Below are positions 30,101-37,195 of a DNA stretch of 64,000 nucleotides, one piece after another; positions within the stretch are counted from its first letter, which is position 1; each line of letters begins with the position of its first letter. The stretch spans positions 45,720,734 to 45,784,733 of the forward strand of contig OX365946.1 in the NCBI GenBank assembly GCA_947247005.1, given 5' to 3'. The translations under genes were made by a program, and so were the position numbers. A model generated the notes under the pieces. It saw only the letters and a program-made list of their open reading frames with translations, was not told where the DNA came from and did no database searches. The stretch is from Spisula solida (Eukaryota > Mollusca > Bivalvia > Venerida > Mactridae).

Positions 30101-33100
30101 GAACACTTGGTAGCAAGCCTAGTTGTGCATAATTATTCCCCGGAATTTTAGGTTTGATGATTTTTTGGCCGTTTGTAGGAAACATGTTTTGTGTCTAAAT
30201 CTCTTCTTGTTTAAAAGTACACTGTATTGATACTAAAGAGTTAGATTCAATGTTTTTACTTTTATGCAGCAGTATTTACCTGTATGCAGCAGTATTTACC
30301 TGTATGCAGCAGTATTTACCTGTATGCAGCATGCAGCAGTATTTACCTGTATGCAGCAGTATTTGCCTGTATGCAGCAGTATTTACCTGTATGCAGCAGT
30401 ATTTACCTGTATGCAGCATGCAGCAGTATTTACCTGTATGCAGCAGTATTTGCCTGTATGCAGCAGTATTTACCTGTATGCAGCAGTATTTACCTGTATG
30501 CAGCAGTATTTACCTGTATGCAGCAGTATTTACCTGTATGCAGCAGTATTTGCCTGTATGCAGCAGTATTTACCTGTATGCAGCAGTATTTACCTGTATG
30601 CAGCAGTATTTACCTGTATGCAGCAGTATTTACCTATATGCTCAAGTACTATTCTCATGATGTCAATATTACATTTTTCAAAAGGGTTCAGCAATCAAAA
30701 CGTGAAAATACAAATCGTAAAAAGAAAAAAAATCTCTGATACGACTTCCCTCTCAGTATAGGGGCTGTTCAATAACGTTCTTGTTTTTCCTAATAAGCCA
30801 TGGTAAAATGATGTAACTGTTCAACTAGTAGTAATGTTTATGTGATGTGCTACCTTAGAAATCTCAGCAATTTTGGTTATGTATTTATGTAATCAAGCAT
30901 CCAGAGCCTTTTTCTCTATTATAATATTTGGATGCTCCATTCAATGCATAAAACAAACTCAGCAGGGTAGGCCGGTAGCTACCAATAAGTGAGTATGCGG
31001 CTAATTTATGATCCACATGAATCTGACCAAATATAACATTCCGTTTTACCGGTAGTTATAATACACATGTATACTAACATGACTATTTGCTCGTATGAAA
31101 CTTCTGAAACATTACCCCTACATAATAAAAATCTTCAGAAAGCGAACTCTATTTCAGAGAGAAAAAAACAGACGGATAATGGGTTTATGTTGATTTATAA
31201 TCCTAAAACTGTCATTTTTCAACATCTCAGATTGCACCATTTTCTTCCAAATATTTTCGGGGTACCATACGCCTCCCCAGCGCAATTATGAATCCTCATG
31301 AATTGTGGGCTAGCTACGTGCCTGTACAGTACTAAACTACGGTTATCAAAATAATTACTTATATCTATATAAAAAACACTTTCATCTTTTCACAGCTGGG
31401 AAGGCACCTACACTACTCAAGCTCCCAGTTGGAATGCCATTCAAAGAGTCGAACATCCCATGTAATAAGGCAGACAGTGTCAAAGCTCAACTATTGAGTA
31501 AAATAACTGATGTTGCTTGTCAAGTTGGACCGCCATGTGTTATTAGTGTATCTCTCCCAAAGTGTACAGCTGGTTCAAACAGAAAGAAACGTGAGATACT
31601 AGTAGCCACAGAGATTGAAATGGAATTCACTTTGGATTTATCTAATTACACAGGTAATACTGCTAGCGTCAACAAGGTTCCCATGGTCAGGGGGAAAAAC
31701 AAGGTCAGGGAAGTCAGGGAATTTGGAATTATTTGGAGCAAAAGTCAGGGAAATCTTTATTATAGCTGTCGATAAGTGTCAATTGCTGTGAAGAATATAC
31801 CTTACAGGTTTCAGTATATATACATGTATAACTTGGAAATGTCGCTTAGACCAGTCAATTATTGAACATGGGATGTAGTGGCCAAGAGGTCAGGCACGCG
31901 CTTTGGGATCGAGAGGTCCGGGGTTCGGTCCCTGTCTGTGCTACCGATTAATTTCTCTAAGCTAGAAATACCCATTGTGATGATGCTCCACTTTACCCAG
32001 TTGTAGAAATGGGTACAAGCATGTGTGGAAGTTTTCAGGCATGTGCCAGATTTACTTAAGGTTTTTGAGTGTACCAAAAAGGCTGTTTTTCCTTATTTTC
32101 TCTTTATACATTGGTTGTCAATTTTTGTGGATTTCTGATTTTTAAGAGTTTCTAACTTTCACCCATGTAAGCCTACAAGCTAACATGCTGTGGTTGCAAG
32201 CGTGGTGTTTAACAGCTGACTTGCTTGACTCAATGAATGTATAAAGGTACTGAATGTAAAAACCCTGAATAATGTGTTGTTTATTTCAGGTGAAAACAGT
32301 GCCGTTGATTTCTGGCAAGTTGCCAATGATTCCCTGTCCCCTCTGATAACTACTGCTGGTACCTGGCTTACAGTGGAAGTAGATGGCACCACCTATGTCG
32401 TAGATACAACCAATTATACAGATGATGCAGTTATAGAATGTGAGGAGGGGTTTTTCCTCCAGGAAGGTTACGCGGTCTGTGGTATGTTACAAGTGTTTTC
32501 TGTTTTGCATCTTCCATGGTGTCCATACTTATCTATTATAATATATTATACCATATTTATATAGCCCCTTTTTCTTGTATTTAAACATTCACAAAAATGT
32601 TGTACAATCATAATTAAGACATGGTTCGCTTATTATATTAATACCAAGGGTATGAGAGTTATTGCCCCTGCATTATGAAATATGGTTATTTAAACATGGT
32701 ATTCGGCAATACTCTTAGAGAAGGAGTTTTTAGCTCACCTGAACATGAAGTACTAGGATTTTTTTATTATGTTGATCCTCAACCAATATCTCCACATCTC
32801 CACTGGATGTTTGATAAAACAGACTCCAACAATGGAATGTAATTTACAAGTTTGCATGGAATTATGTGAATGAACGATTGAAAATCAACAAATATACAGG
32901 CAATATTGATGTGTCCAGGGGCGGTATTCAATATTGATCTTACTTGACTTAAGGATAACCAATCAGACAACACCTGATTACCCTCTTGGTCAGTAACAGG
33001 TGATATGATTGGCTGTCCTTATTCCCTAAATAAATAAGATCAATACTGAATATCACCCCTGATCTGTACTTACTAAGTTTGTCTATTATACTTCATCACA

Positions 33101-35278
33101 CAGCTGGATGCGTACCTGGCTCATGGTTTGACTCTAGTATACAAGGTTGTCAACTATGCCCTGTAGGAAGGTATCAAGAGAATGCAGGACAATTTCAGTG
33201 TGATTCATGTCCCTATGGTTATACCACACTGTTTACTGGCAGTATGGATAGGAACGAATGTATATGTAAGTCGTTTCTTCATACTTACTTAATCTTCCGT
33301 GTGTACTTCGAAATACAAGGCTGATGTTAGCTTTTTCAAATTTGTTCTGTCGGTCAGAAGCTATACACACTTTGTTATAACCAAATTTCGACAATAAATA
33401 ACTTTAACTTGACTTTTTGACTTGTCTCGGGTTTTCTTTTCAGCTTTCTTCAAAGCGAGTCCCATCTCTTTGAACTCTCAATCCAGCATTCTCCTCCAGG
33501 TTTCTTTTAGTCCACCTCTCTTTTTACATGCCTACACAGCCAATCTATCTTCCTTGTTGCTATATTACAGTTCCTATGTCTTTTTGGGCCATTTATTACA
33601 TTTTCTATGTCTATTTGGGATGTTTATTTCAGTTTCTATGTCTTTTTGGGCTGTTCTATGTCTTTTGGGGGCTTTTTATTTAATTTTCTATGCCTTTTTG
33701 GGCCGTTTTCATTCATAAGTCTTTGTTTGAAATCTTTCATCATGATCACATGGTTTATGTTAGCAAGCAGATACCCAGAATCAAATTTTACTAAATATAT
33801 CGGTATTAATTATATAGATAAGTATACATTGGCAGTACAGTGATATTTGTTATTTGACTTAAAGTGCCATGTTATATGAATCTTATACCAAATAAATATG
33901 ATTATTAGTACATGTATTATTTATTGCAATCTGTTTATTTACTTTCACTATTACTCTTCAGCTGTGGAGACTTCCGATGACAACGATGGTAAGTGCCCTT
34001 TAATTTACTGATTGAATTTATTGTGACACACCATAAAATGTGTTGCGAGTATTTTCATATGTCAATAAAATCACAGAATTACTGAGTTTTGTTTAAACTG
34101 CATTCTGACTTGCCTTAAATTATTATATATACTAGTGTAAAGAATTCACTTGTATGGTAATTCAAATGCAAGAAATGTGCCAGTGAAAATAATTTGTTTT
34201 TACATTACCATTTATTTCTAGCAAATCGGAATATGAATACACCTTTAGCCATTTACACGAGTTGCGTGGCAATACAGTTAGGTCCCTGTCTGATTAGCCA
34301 ATGACGTCCCTCTTCCATGAAAAAAACCAAAAACATTCTGTGATAAAAGGAATCCGAGCGCACTACCCTAGCTCATTCTTAATAGATTCCTTGGTTCTTA
34401 ATGTGCCCCGTGTATACCATCGATACATGTGAGACTATCTGCAGTCAAGATCGAGCACTATCCATTCGACTATCACAAATTAACTTTATTTTCTAGGACT
34501 TAAATTAGGGCTGATCATCGGTGCCAGTGTTGGAGGGGTGGCTGTGGTGGGCATTATTGCAACTATCATATTGATTAAAGTCAAAAGGTATGTACCTATA
34601 TAATATAATTATACTTGAATCAGAAACCATTTAATTATATCATTTTTCAAACAAACTTTCTACAACTATCAGCTGTAATGTGTTGGCTAGGTCAAATAAA
34701 CCTGACGAGAATTTCAAAGATTCATGTTTGATTCAGCAGCTTAAGCTTAATTACTATTGCCTTAACAGCAGACGTAGATTGTCTTCCCAGAGTGCATAAG
34801 GTGTGGGTTTTGTTCAATTGCGAGTCTTACTAAAACAGAATGATTCAGGACTTCCACATGCTTGGCATTCTGCATTTAAATGGGAAACAATGTCAGTACA
34901 TATAATTCTAGAGATTGCTCACAGGCAAGTTTACCATATTTCACTGTTAAACTATGACTTTACCAAGCAGTTTCTTTATACTGGTATTTTAGCATGAAAA
35001 TAAGCCAATTCTAATGTAATCTCACTAAATGTATGTCTTATACTTATTTCGCACATTGTCAATTTAAATTTATTTTTTCTTTATTTGTGACACCAAAATT
35101 GCCATGGCAACGAAATGTTTGATTTATTTATTACAGGAAACCTGGTAAAGTTGATGCATCACTCGTTAATGTACGGGAATATGAATGTCAGAAGATGCCA
35201 AGTCGACAAAAACCACATCTGAGTAATTTCCGCACACCGTCAGTGTTGAGTTCTTCTGACATTCCAGTCAAAATTTAG
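1..35278 (+). CDS. SVEP1-like modular membrane receptor gene, 3' portion (30 exons, 5' end outside window)
   Basis: Seen: 30 exons with GT/AG borders join without a stop into 5793 nt ending at TAG 35276-35278. Domain order: HYR(partial), sushi x2, HYR, sushi x2, HYR, sushi x2, RKKR module, GCC2/GCC3 x2, pentraxin/LamG-like (3 exons), then four times (EGF-EGF, TSP1), sushi, RKKR module (2 exons), GCC2/GCC3, linker, transmembrane helix, about 45-residue tail. Known: HYR, sushi, EGF and pentraxin modules together occur in SVEP1, an extracellular matrix adhesion protein. Inferred: a type I cell-surface adhesion or recognition receptor, possibly processed by furin-like proteases. All introns are phase 1 except the two at 15976 and 34588 (phase 2). 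Signal peptide and N-terminus lie upstream of base 1. A polyadenylation signal AATAAA lies at 35417. True orthology to SVEP1 is not shown; it may be a lineage-specific mosaic. Confidence 0.9.
202..361. mobile_element. truncated MITE, same family as 11643 and 55821
   Basis: Begins GTATAGCATAGAGAATTTG and shares the ATGCATGAATATATTACAAG and CGCTTATTAAAACATACAAC tracts with the copy at 55821. It lacks the distal terminal repeat. Confidence 0.6.
832..1011 (+). CDS. exon: sushi (CCP) domain 1
   Basis: Sixty codons between acceptor TTTTTTCAG and donor G|GTAAGT, both phase 1. Four cysteines and the CDEGY and W-x-V-S-S-x-E-C signatures are those of a sushi module. Confidence 0.9.
1387..1578 (+). CDS. 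exon: sushi (CCP) domain 2
   Basis: Sixty-four codons, phase 1 at both ends, after a strong TTTCTTTCAG acceptor. Contains CPAGPSAPLNGYY, CDEGF and a closing W...PEC, as expected for a CCP. The donor is G|GTATAG. Confidence 0.88.
1968..2216 (+). CDS. exon: HYR domain 2
   Basis: Eighty-three codons, phase 1-1. Begins DTTPPSF, then VVTWSEPVATDNV and EAKDVAGNPNIC. These are the start, core and end motifs of a hyalin repeat, an immunoglobulin-like fold used in adhesion. Confidence 0.92.
2911..3540 (+). repeat. minisatellite A1: tandem copies of a splice acceptor plus exon start
   Basis: About seven units of 81-91 bp. Each carries TTAATGTTTTACAG followed by about 60 nt closely matching the first bases of the sushi exon that begins at 5850. 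Two more units follow at 5741-5849, the last continuing into the real exon. The array is split by the insertion at 3543-5740. Confidence 0.9.
3543..5740. mobile_element. 2.2-kb inverted-repeat element inserted in minisatellite A1
   Basis: Starts CACTCAAAACAAATTACT and ends with the inverted counterpart AAGTAATTTTTTTTTTGAGTG. Flanked by AA at 3541-3542 and 5741-5742. Neighbouring minisatellite units show the uninterrupted target (TTACAATATTTTAATG), so the borders are well fixed. The subterminal regions are dense in TTACTTAGTAA-type palindromes, and the interior (4260-4650) repeats CCATGGTCAAC motifs. A GGGGGCATAAGCG fragment near 5058 belongs to the family seen at 47635. No transposase ORF was found, so it is a non-autonomous element. 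Confidence 0.75.
5850..6035 (+). CDS. exon: sushi (CCP) domain 3
   Basis: Sixty-two codons, phase 1-1, with CGHGTLYGSICRYTCEDGF and a closing W...PPTC. The acceptor GATGTTTTACAG is the last member of an array of near-identical acceptors upstream. The donor is C|GTAATG. Confidence 0.9.
6066..6302. mobile_element. MITE with AGTCCCC termini
   Basis: The ends AGTCCCCCACCGGTTT and AAACCGGTCGGGGACT are near-perfect inverted repeats. The interior has the CCGTCCGTCAGTCCGTCTGT tract. Related pieces lie near 11383 (+) and 57365-57560 (-). It lies in the intron after sushi 3. Confidence 0.75.
6943..7831 (+). repeat. minisatellite A2: 37-bp units carrying acceptor plus exon start
   Basis: About 24 units of about 37 bp, each containing TTTTAG|GTATTACTTGCAA and then GAGCCAGATG. 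The last unit runs directly into the exon at 7832, whose first bases (GTATAACTTGCAATGCGCC) are the unit sequence. Every unit carries AGGT. Confidence 0.95.
7832..8014 (+). CDS. exon: sushi (CCP) domain 4
   Basis: Sixty-one codons, phase 1-1: ITCNAPDAAANGIYYC, CNDGYSV, then QW...EQC. The true start is chosen because it is the only array acceptor whose frame stays open. The next one upstream is frameshifted and meets a stop. Confidence 0.9.
8946..9218 (+). CDS. exon: HYR domain 3
   Basis: Ninety-one codons, phase 1-1. DTVPPT, NWILPKATDNVD and RARDTNGNPSVVTC mark a hyalin repeat. The acceptor is TATGTTTTAG and the donor G|GTACGA. Confidence 0.9.
9553..9747 (+). CDS. exon: sushi-like domain 5
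   Basis: Sixty-five codons, phase 1-1, after TTTTTCACAG. Five cysteines and the closing W...QPSC fit a divergent CCP module. Confidence 0.85.
9799..9951. mobile_element. 150-bp CCAAT MITE, copy 1
   Basis: Inverted ends CCAAGGGTGGTAATCAATAT and GATCAATATTGAATACTACCC, with CCAATCA on both inner flanks. Other copies lie at 24112, 32915 and 36630. Confidence 0.75.
10776..10979 (+). CDS. exon: sushi-like domain 6
   Basis: Sixty-eight codons, phase 1-1. Short CCP-like module with NVPINGAVTYSGG, a mid-domain cysteine, W and a closing PDC. The acceptor is ATGATTTCAG and the donor A|GTAAGT. Confidence 0.85.
11643..11809. mobile_element. truncated MITE, GTATAG...CTCTGACC family
   Basis: Ends with GGTCGAGAGTCATGTCAAAT and CTATAC, the inverted partner of the start seen at 202-235. 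A longer relative lies at 55821-56092. Confidence 0.6.
12028..12516 (+). CDS. exon: RKKR cysteine module 1
   Basis: A single large exon of 163 codons, phase 1-1. Holds a cysteine cluster followed by ERKKRDS (bases 12231-12242), a furin-type basic site, then a hydrophobic VGVQFNLFL strand and two more cysteine pairs. A homologous arrangement lies at 31396-32481. I do not recognise a named domain. In both places it sits between a sushi module and a GCC2/GCC3 repeat. Confidence 0.85.
13222..13389 (+). CDS. exon: GCC2/GCC3 (ephrin-receptor-like) repeat 1
   Basis: Fifty-six codons, phase 1-1. The CPIGTYTDEDSASNC and CPPGKST pattern is typical of GCC2/GCC3 cysteine repeats. Confidence 0.9.
13837..13989 (+). 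CDS. exon: GCC2/GCC3 repeat 2
   Basis: Fifty-one codons, phase 1-1. CPAGSQSSSGLKPC, CREGYYK and CIPGQTSF repeat the C-P-x-G spacing. The acceptor is TCAATATTTCAG and the donor A|GTAAGC. Confidence 0.9.
14111..14216. repeat. hairpin MITE-like palindrome
   Basis: CATTAAGTCGATATTCGGCA pairs with TGCCAAAATCGACTTAATG around the short stem GGCTCGAGGGCTTCAGCCCGAG. Intronic, with no coding sequence. Confidence 0.65.
15103..15140 (+). other. tRNA-derived SINE head fragment
   Basis: CTCCGTAGCTTAATGGTTAG resembles a tRNA 5' half with an internal A box. No matching 3' half follows, so it is a remnant rather than a tRNA gene. Confidence 0.5.
15148..15607 (+). repeat. 57-bp minisatellite
   Basis: About eight near-identical units with GGATCAAATCTGAGTAGAGG and ATGTTTCAGCAACTCAG. 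The unit length is a multiple of three and creates spurious ORFs. It contains a TTTCAG motif but is not derived from an adjacent exon. Confidence 0.9.
15804..15975 (+). CDS. exon: pentraxin/LamG-like domain, part 1
   Basis: 172 nt, phase 1 in and phase 2 out. Beta-strand-like peptide with FWILKDC. Together with the next two exons it makes a concanavalin-fold domain as in SVEP1. Confidence 0.8.
16441..16612 (+). repeat. AAT and CAA/CAG microsatellite
   Basis: An AATAAT tract changes to an imperfect CAACAACAG run just before the acceptor at 16635. The run is open in the frame of the following exon, so retention would add a polyglutamine stretch. Confidence 0.9.
16636..16826 (+). CDS. exon: pentraxin/LamG-like domain, part 2
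   Basis: 191 nt, phase 2 in and phase 1 out. MWTNVAVSVHNSGYSLFING matches the W-x-H-V...L-Y-V-N-G core of LamG/pentraxin folds. The donor is G|GTATGT. Confidence 0.88.
17564..17732. mobile_element. long-hairpin MITE
   Basis: A near-perfect palindrome of about 169 bp: TTATTTCATGTCTGTTTTGG pairs with CCAAACAGACATGAAATAA, and the inner stem covers GGGACAATAGTTTTGACTGT. Related sequence (TTTTGACTGTTTCATGTCTT) lies near 17180, so the full element may reach further left. Confidence 0.75.
18091..18261 (+). CDS. exon: pentraxin/LamG-like domain, part 3
   Basis: Fifty-seven codons, phase 1-1. RQLTAEEINNYQTSC then FDGAILTSDDL and a closing cysteine follow the pentraxin C-terminal layout (L-x-x-E-E, SC, G-x-x-x-x-x-x-D). 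Confidence 0.85.
18773..19112 (+). repeat. two-copy tandem duplication, about 180 bp
   Basis: AATTCGGACAGTGAAGGTAGC and AATTCAGACAGTAAAGGTAGC open two copies that both run to TTTTAGGTGTCAAAAAAA. The second ends about 50 bp before the next exon. Confidence 0.8.
19161..19394 (+). CDS. exon: EGF pair 1
   Basis: Seventy-eight codons, phase 1-1, two six-cysteine EGF modules (NHCGDSPCGSRHLC and FCEQNDCTNGATC). First of four such exons, each followed by a TSP1 exon. Confidence 0.93.
19601..21030 (+). repeat. 45-bp minisatellite
   Basis: More than thirty units with GACAATCTGGCATACCAG and ATGTGTATATACAAACATAC. Some units lack nine bases. Because 45 and 36 are multiples of three, long false ORFs (over 300 codons) arise on both strands. 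Confidence 0.97.
21322..21492 (+). CDS. exon: thrombospondin-1 repeat 1
   Basis: Fifty-seven codons, phase 1-1. GGWGDWSKWGTCSKSC carries the WxxWxxW C-mannosylation pattern and the CSxSCxxG fucosylation motif. The acceptor (GCTAATGTTAAAG) lacks a pyrimidine tract and is unusually weak. The donor AAA|GTAAGA is repeated downstream. Confidence 0.88.
21493..22188 (+). repeat. minisatellite A3: 34-bp units carrying exon end plus donor
   Basis: About twenty units starting exactly at the donor of the TSP1 exon. Each carries TATCTTGTCAAAGTAAGATG or a close variant, copying the exon's last 12 bases and its GTAAG donor. Confidence 0.95.
22381..22605 (+). CDS. exon: EGF pair 2
   Basis: Seventy-five codons, phase 1-1, acceptor TTTTATTTCAG. 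Two EGF modules. The second (NCDPNPCYNAGTC, FQCECPARFSG) resembles calcium-binding EGFs. Confidence 0.93.
22960..23660 (+). mobile_element. diverged relative of the 35635 transposon
   Basis: Shares with 35690-36400, in order, GAAATTTTCA, TCAGGTTGTTAATG, the AGACAGAAATAAA tract, a TTACCTCCC-like tract and AAATTGACC. Terminal repeats are not clear. Confidence 0.55.
23908..24060 (+). CDS. exon: thrombospondin-1 repeat 2
   Basis: Fifty-one codons, phase 1-1. RWYWSLWSTCSATCGGG gives both the tryptophan and the CSxTCGGG motifs. It is the shortest of the four TSP1 exons. Confidence 0.92.
24112..24262. mobile_element. 150-bp CCAAT MITE, copy 2
   Basis: Ends CTGGGGTGATATTCAGTATT and GATCAATATCGAATATCACC are inverted. 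The interior matches copies 1, 3 and 4. Confidence 0.8.
24667..24891 (+). CDS. exon: EGF pair 3
   Basis: Seventy-five codons, phase 1-1, acceptor TATATTTCAG. NCVPLACNNHGVC and FCVTNPCVHGQC open the two EGF modules. Its 3' edge and donor reappear once at 25090-25125. Confidence 0.93.
25090..25125 (+). repeat. dispersed copy of exon 3' edge plus donor
   Basis: GACCGATGCAGGTATACTGA copies the end of EGF pair 3 and its donor at 24880-24900 (GACTGATGCAGGTATACTTA). It is followed by a second copy of the neighbouring intron (25395-25560). Confidence 0.7.
26006..26173 (+). CDS. exon: thrombospondin-1 repeat 3
   Basis: Fifty-six codons, phase 1-1: NWGEWNDWGSCDVTCGAG, then paired cysteines. The acceptor is GTATTGTAG and the donor G|GTAAGT. 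Confidence 0.92.
26982..27209 (+). CDS. exon: EGF pair 4
   Basis: Seventy-six codons, phase 1-1. SCSSNPCGSDHNC and VCDPNPCDNGGVC start two EGF modules. Flanked by two copies (26750-26860, 27629-27735) of the same 110-bp dispersed repeat. Confidence 0.93.
27925..28086 (+). CDS. exon: thrombospondin-1 repeat 4
   Basis: Fifty-four codons, phase 1-1: WYPWSDWTDCSATCGGG and CSATCGGG motifs. The donor is T|GTAAGT. Confidence 0.92.
28087..29565 (+). other. intron with clustered CRE-like motifs
   Basis: Holds three GACGTC sites within 60 bp near 28498-28545 and two more near 28986-29030, beside repeated TTCGGCATATAAC tracts. No ORF or exon was recognised. It is probably a decayed mobile element rather than a proven enhancer. 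Confidence 0.4.
29566..29775 (+). CDS. exon: sushi domain 7
   Basis: Seventy codons, phase 1-1: SCPDLPKFYKMNKLC, CKPGYF, then W...IACA. Precedes the second RKKR module just as sushi 6 precedes the first. Confidence 0.85.
30258..30640 (+). repeat. 20-bp minisatellite
   Basis: About nineteen units of GCAGCAGTATTTACCTGTAT with two ATGCAGC insertions. On the minus strand each unit contains CAGGTAAAT, but no exon edge was found as its source. It reads open in three frames only because it is repetitive. Confidence 0.95.
31396..31653 (+). CDS. exon: RKKR cysteine module 2, part 1
   Basis: Eighty-six codons, phase 1-1. Cysteines, then NRKKREI (31581-31592), then an EMEFTLDLSNYT strand. This has the same order as the exon at 12028, so it is an internal duplication now split by an intron. 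Confidence 0.85.
31866..32085 (+). mobile_element. tRNA-derived SINE
   Basis: GTAGTGGCCAAGAGG (A-box-like) and GGGGTTCGGTCCC (B box) precede a non-tRNA body with ACCCATTGTGATGATGCTCC. A relative lies at 59126. Confidence 0.65.
32290..32481 (+). CDS. exon: RKKR cysteine module 2, part 2
   Basis: Sixty-four codons, phase 1-1. VDGTTYVVDTTNYTDDAVIE then CEEGFF and a final C. Corresponds to the C-terminal half of the module at 12028. Confidence 0.85.
32915..33061. mobile_element. 150-bp CCAAT MITE, copy 3
   Basis: CCAGGGGCGGTATTCAATAT and GATCAATACTGAATATCACC form the inverted ends. It sits 42 bp before the GCC2/GCC3 exon acceptor. Confidence 0.8.
33104..33265 (+). CDS. exon: GCC2/GCC3 repeat 3
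   Basis: Fifty-four codons, phase 1-1. CQLCPVGRYQENAGQFQC and CPYGYTTLFTG match repeats 1 and 2. Membrane-proximal in the protein. Confidence 0.9.
33962..33988 (+). CDS. 27-nt microexon: juxtamembrane linker
   Basis: Nine codons (SVETSDDND) between TTACTCTTCAG and G|GTAAGT, phase 1-1. Needed to join the frame and supplies an acidic stalk. Skipping it would keep frame, so alternative use is possible. Confidence 0.75.
34497..34587 (+). CDS. exon: transmembrane helix
   Basis: 91 nt, phase 1 in and phase 2 out. GLIIGASVGGVAVVGIIATI is a glycine-rich hydrophobic helix followed by KVKR, a stop-transfer signal. Confidence 0.9.
35137..35278 (+). CDS. last exon: cytoplasmic tail
   Basis: 142 nt ending at TAG. 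The tail is short and basic to neutral, with REYECQK and a C-terminal VKI that fits a class II PDZ ligand (hydrophobic-x-hydrophobic). The PDZ reading is inference. Confidence 0.9.
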
Positions 35279-35416
35279 TAAACTGACATTTGAGTGGACA
35301 AGCAAAAGATACACATTTTCATAGTTGACTTCTAAGTTTGTTATCAAAACTTCATTTTCATTTTTAATAGATTAACAGTTAGATAACAAAAACTGATGTA
35401 TTTATAATAACATAAC

Positions 35417-35422
35417 AATAAA
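35417..35422 (+). promoter_or_regulatory. polyadenylation signal AATAAA
   Basis: First AATAAA after the stop codon of gene 1, 139 nt downstream. Cleavage site not seen. Confidence 0.55.
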
Positions 35423-35634
35423 ATGTAATAGCAAAAAAATAACATTATAAGAAAACAATAACATTAACAATATTTGATATTTTCATGAATTTCAAACATT
35501 ACAATGAAAAATAATCAAATGGTTACCCACCAAGTCCTTGCCAAAGTTAAATAATTAATTAATATCACATGACTTTGGTTGTATCCGAGGAAGTATAACA
35601 AGTACTTATATTCTTATACTACACTATAATGTTT

Positions 35635-36441
35635 ATACAATGAGCGGCTTTGAAAACACAACACTTACACTAACATAGCTTATATATATGCATGTATGTA
35701 TTTTCCCTCGGCCAATATGCATTAAAGTTTGCTGAAATTTTCAGCATTTGTAGCTAAGATATATCGCATAACAATACATTTCATTCCATGACAATGTGAT
35801 AAGACCCCTTACAGCTACAAACAATTATGTCATAAACAAAAGCAAAGTTTATGCCCTATGTCCTTCTGCGTTTTTCAGATTGTTAATGCAGATGTGTACC
35901 TATTCTTCGTATAAAGTTCGGGAACAAGTGTCTGTGCATATCATGGAGACGGAAATAAAGTGAAACACAGATAAATATAAAGTTCAATTTAGATTCAGAA
36001 AAAAAAAAGAATTCTATTCACTCTATCTCTATCCAGAGTTACTTCCCCTTGACTGTAAAATTGGTAGTAATTTTCGGTAAATCTTAGACATTGCTATCAA
36101 GCATTTTTACATTTTCACGATCGCTATGTTGCGGAGTGGTTAATCGTCTGATTTTGTGTTTTTCTAATTTGTCGATTGATTGACTATTCAAATTGACCTT
36201 ACATAAAATAATAATTGCATCGCATATTTTTGTACAATCAATTCCTCTTACCGTTACATGTTTCGTTTTATCCATTGCATGGTTCAATGCACCATTGTAG
36301 CGAATTTAGATGGAAAGAACATCGAGTTCAATCCAAGGGTAGCCAATAACACGCACACAATATTTCATTGAGAAATATTATTAAATAAAAAAGTTATCTT
36401 GATTTTCATTAGTGTCGCGTTTTCAAAGCCGCTCAGTGTAT
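35635..36441. mobile_element. 0.8-kb non-autonomous DNA transposon
   Basis: ATACAATGAGCGGCTTTGAA and TTCAAAGCCGCTCAGTGTAT are inverted ends. The interior matches 22960-23660 (same order of motifs, including the TTACCTCCCTTTGAC and TTTTGTGTTTTT tracts). No transposase ORF. No clear target duplication. Confidence 0.75.
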
Positions 36442-36629
36442 GACTTCACTCAATCTCCTAAATGGCGTGAATGACGTTATTTTTGGCGTTGTTTATATAG
36501 TGGAGTTGTTTATCCAACAGAAAGGTGGGCTTTGTCGTGTTATTAGATATGATATTAAGAATCTAATACTCTTTGTCAATTAACATAAACTTATATTAAT
36601 GCTCACCTAAGGCTTGTTTAATAAAATGT

Positions 36630-36780
36630 CCAGGGGTGGTATTCAATATTGATCTTACTTGACTTAAGGATAAGGACAGCCAATCAGATCACACCATATT
36701 AAACTCTTGGTCAGGAACAGGCGATATGATTGGCTATCCTTATTCTGCAATAAAAAGATCAATATTGAATACCACCCCAG
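36630..36780. mobile_element. 150-bp CCAAT MITE, copy 4
   Basis: Ends CCAGGGGTGGTATTCAATAT and ATATTGAATACCACCCCAG are perfectly matched over most of their length, suggesting the youngest of the four copies. Confidence 0.85.
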
Positions 36781-37195
36781 AACTCGTTGAAAATAAGTTT
36801 TTATCAATTGACAACTCGTGATGGATCCTCTATTTATTAATCTCAGGTCAATTATGTCGAACTATATGTTGTTTTCAGTTGTGATGTGGTAATGAGCCAA
36901 TCAAAATAATACATCAAAAGGTGGTTTTTGAATAGGAGAGTTGTCCCAGAAAATCCTGAACATTTGAAATAAGTTTTAATTGTACAGTCCGATTTCACTG
37001 AAAATTTGATTATTATGATGTATTATATGCTTCACTATTTCACATACATTTTGCAGTTATATCCTGCTTATAATGCATCACAAAACACAATCAATTCAAT
37101 AGAGTGTAAAAGTATATATTAAATGTTTTTCGTGTTTGGTGGTTTCATTCTATTTTCGTAGTACAGGTCGGCACCCATCAAAAATGCTACATTTA

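Noticed and set aside
30250..30761. Three overlapping ORFs over the 20-bp array
   Set aside because: The same repeat read in three frames; no independent coding evidence.
33422..33843. 98-codon and 78-codon ORFs with repeated FYVFLG peptides
   Set aside because: Low-complexity T-rich intronic repeats (TTTCTATGTCTTTTTGGG); no homology or splice context.
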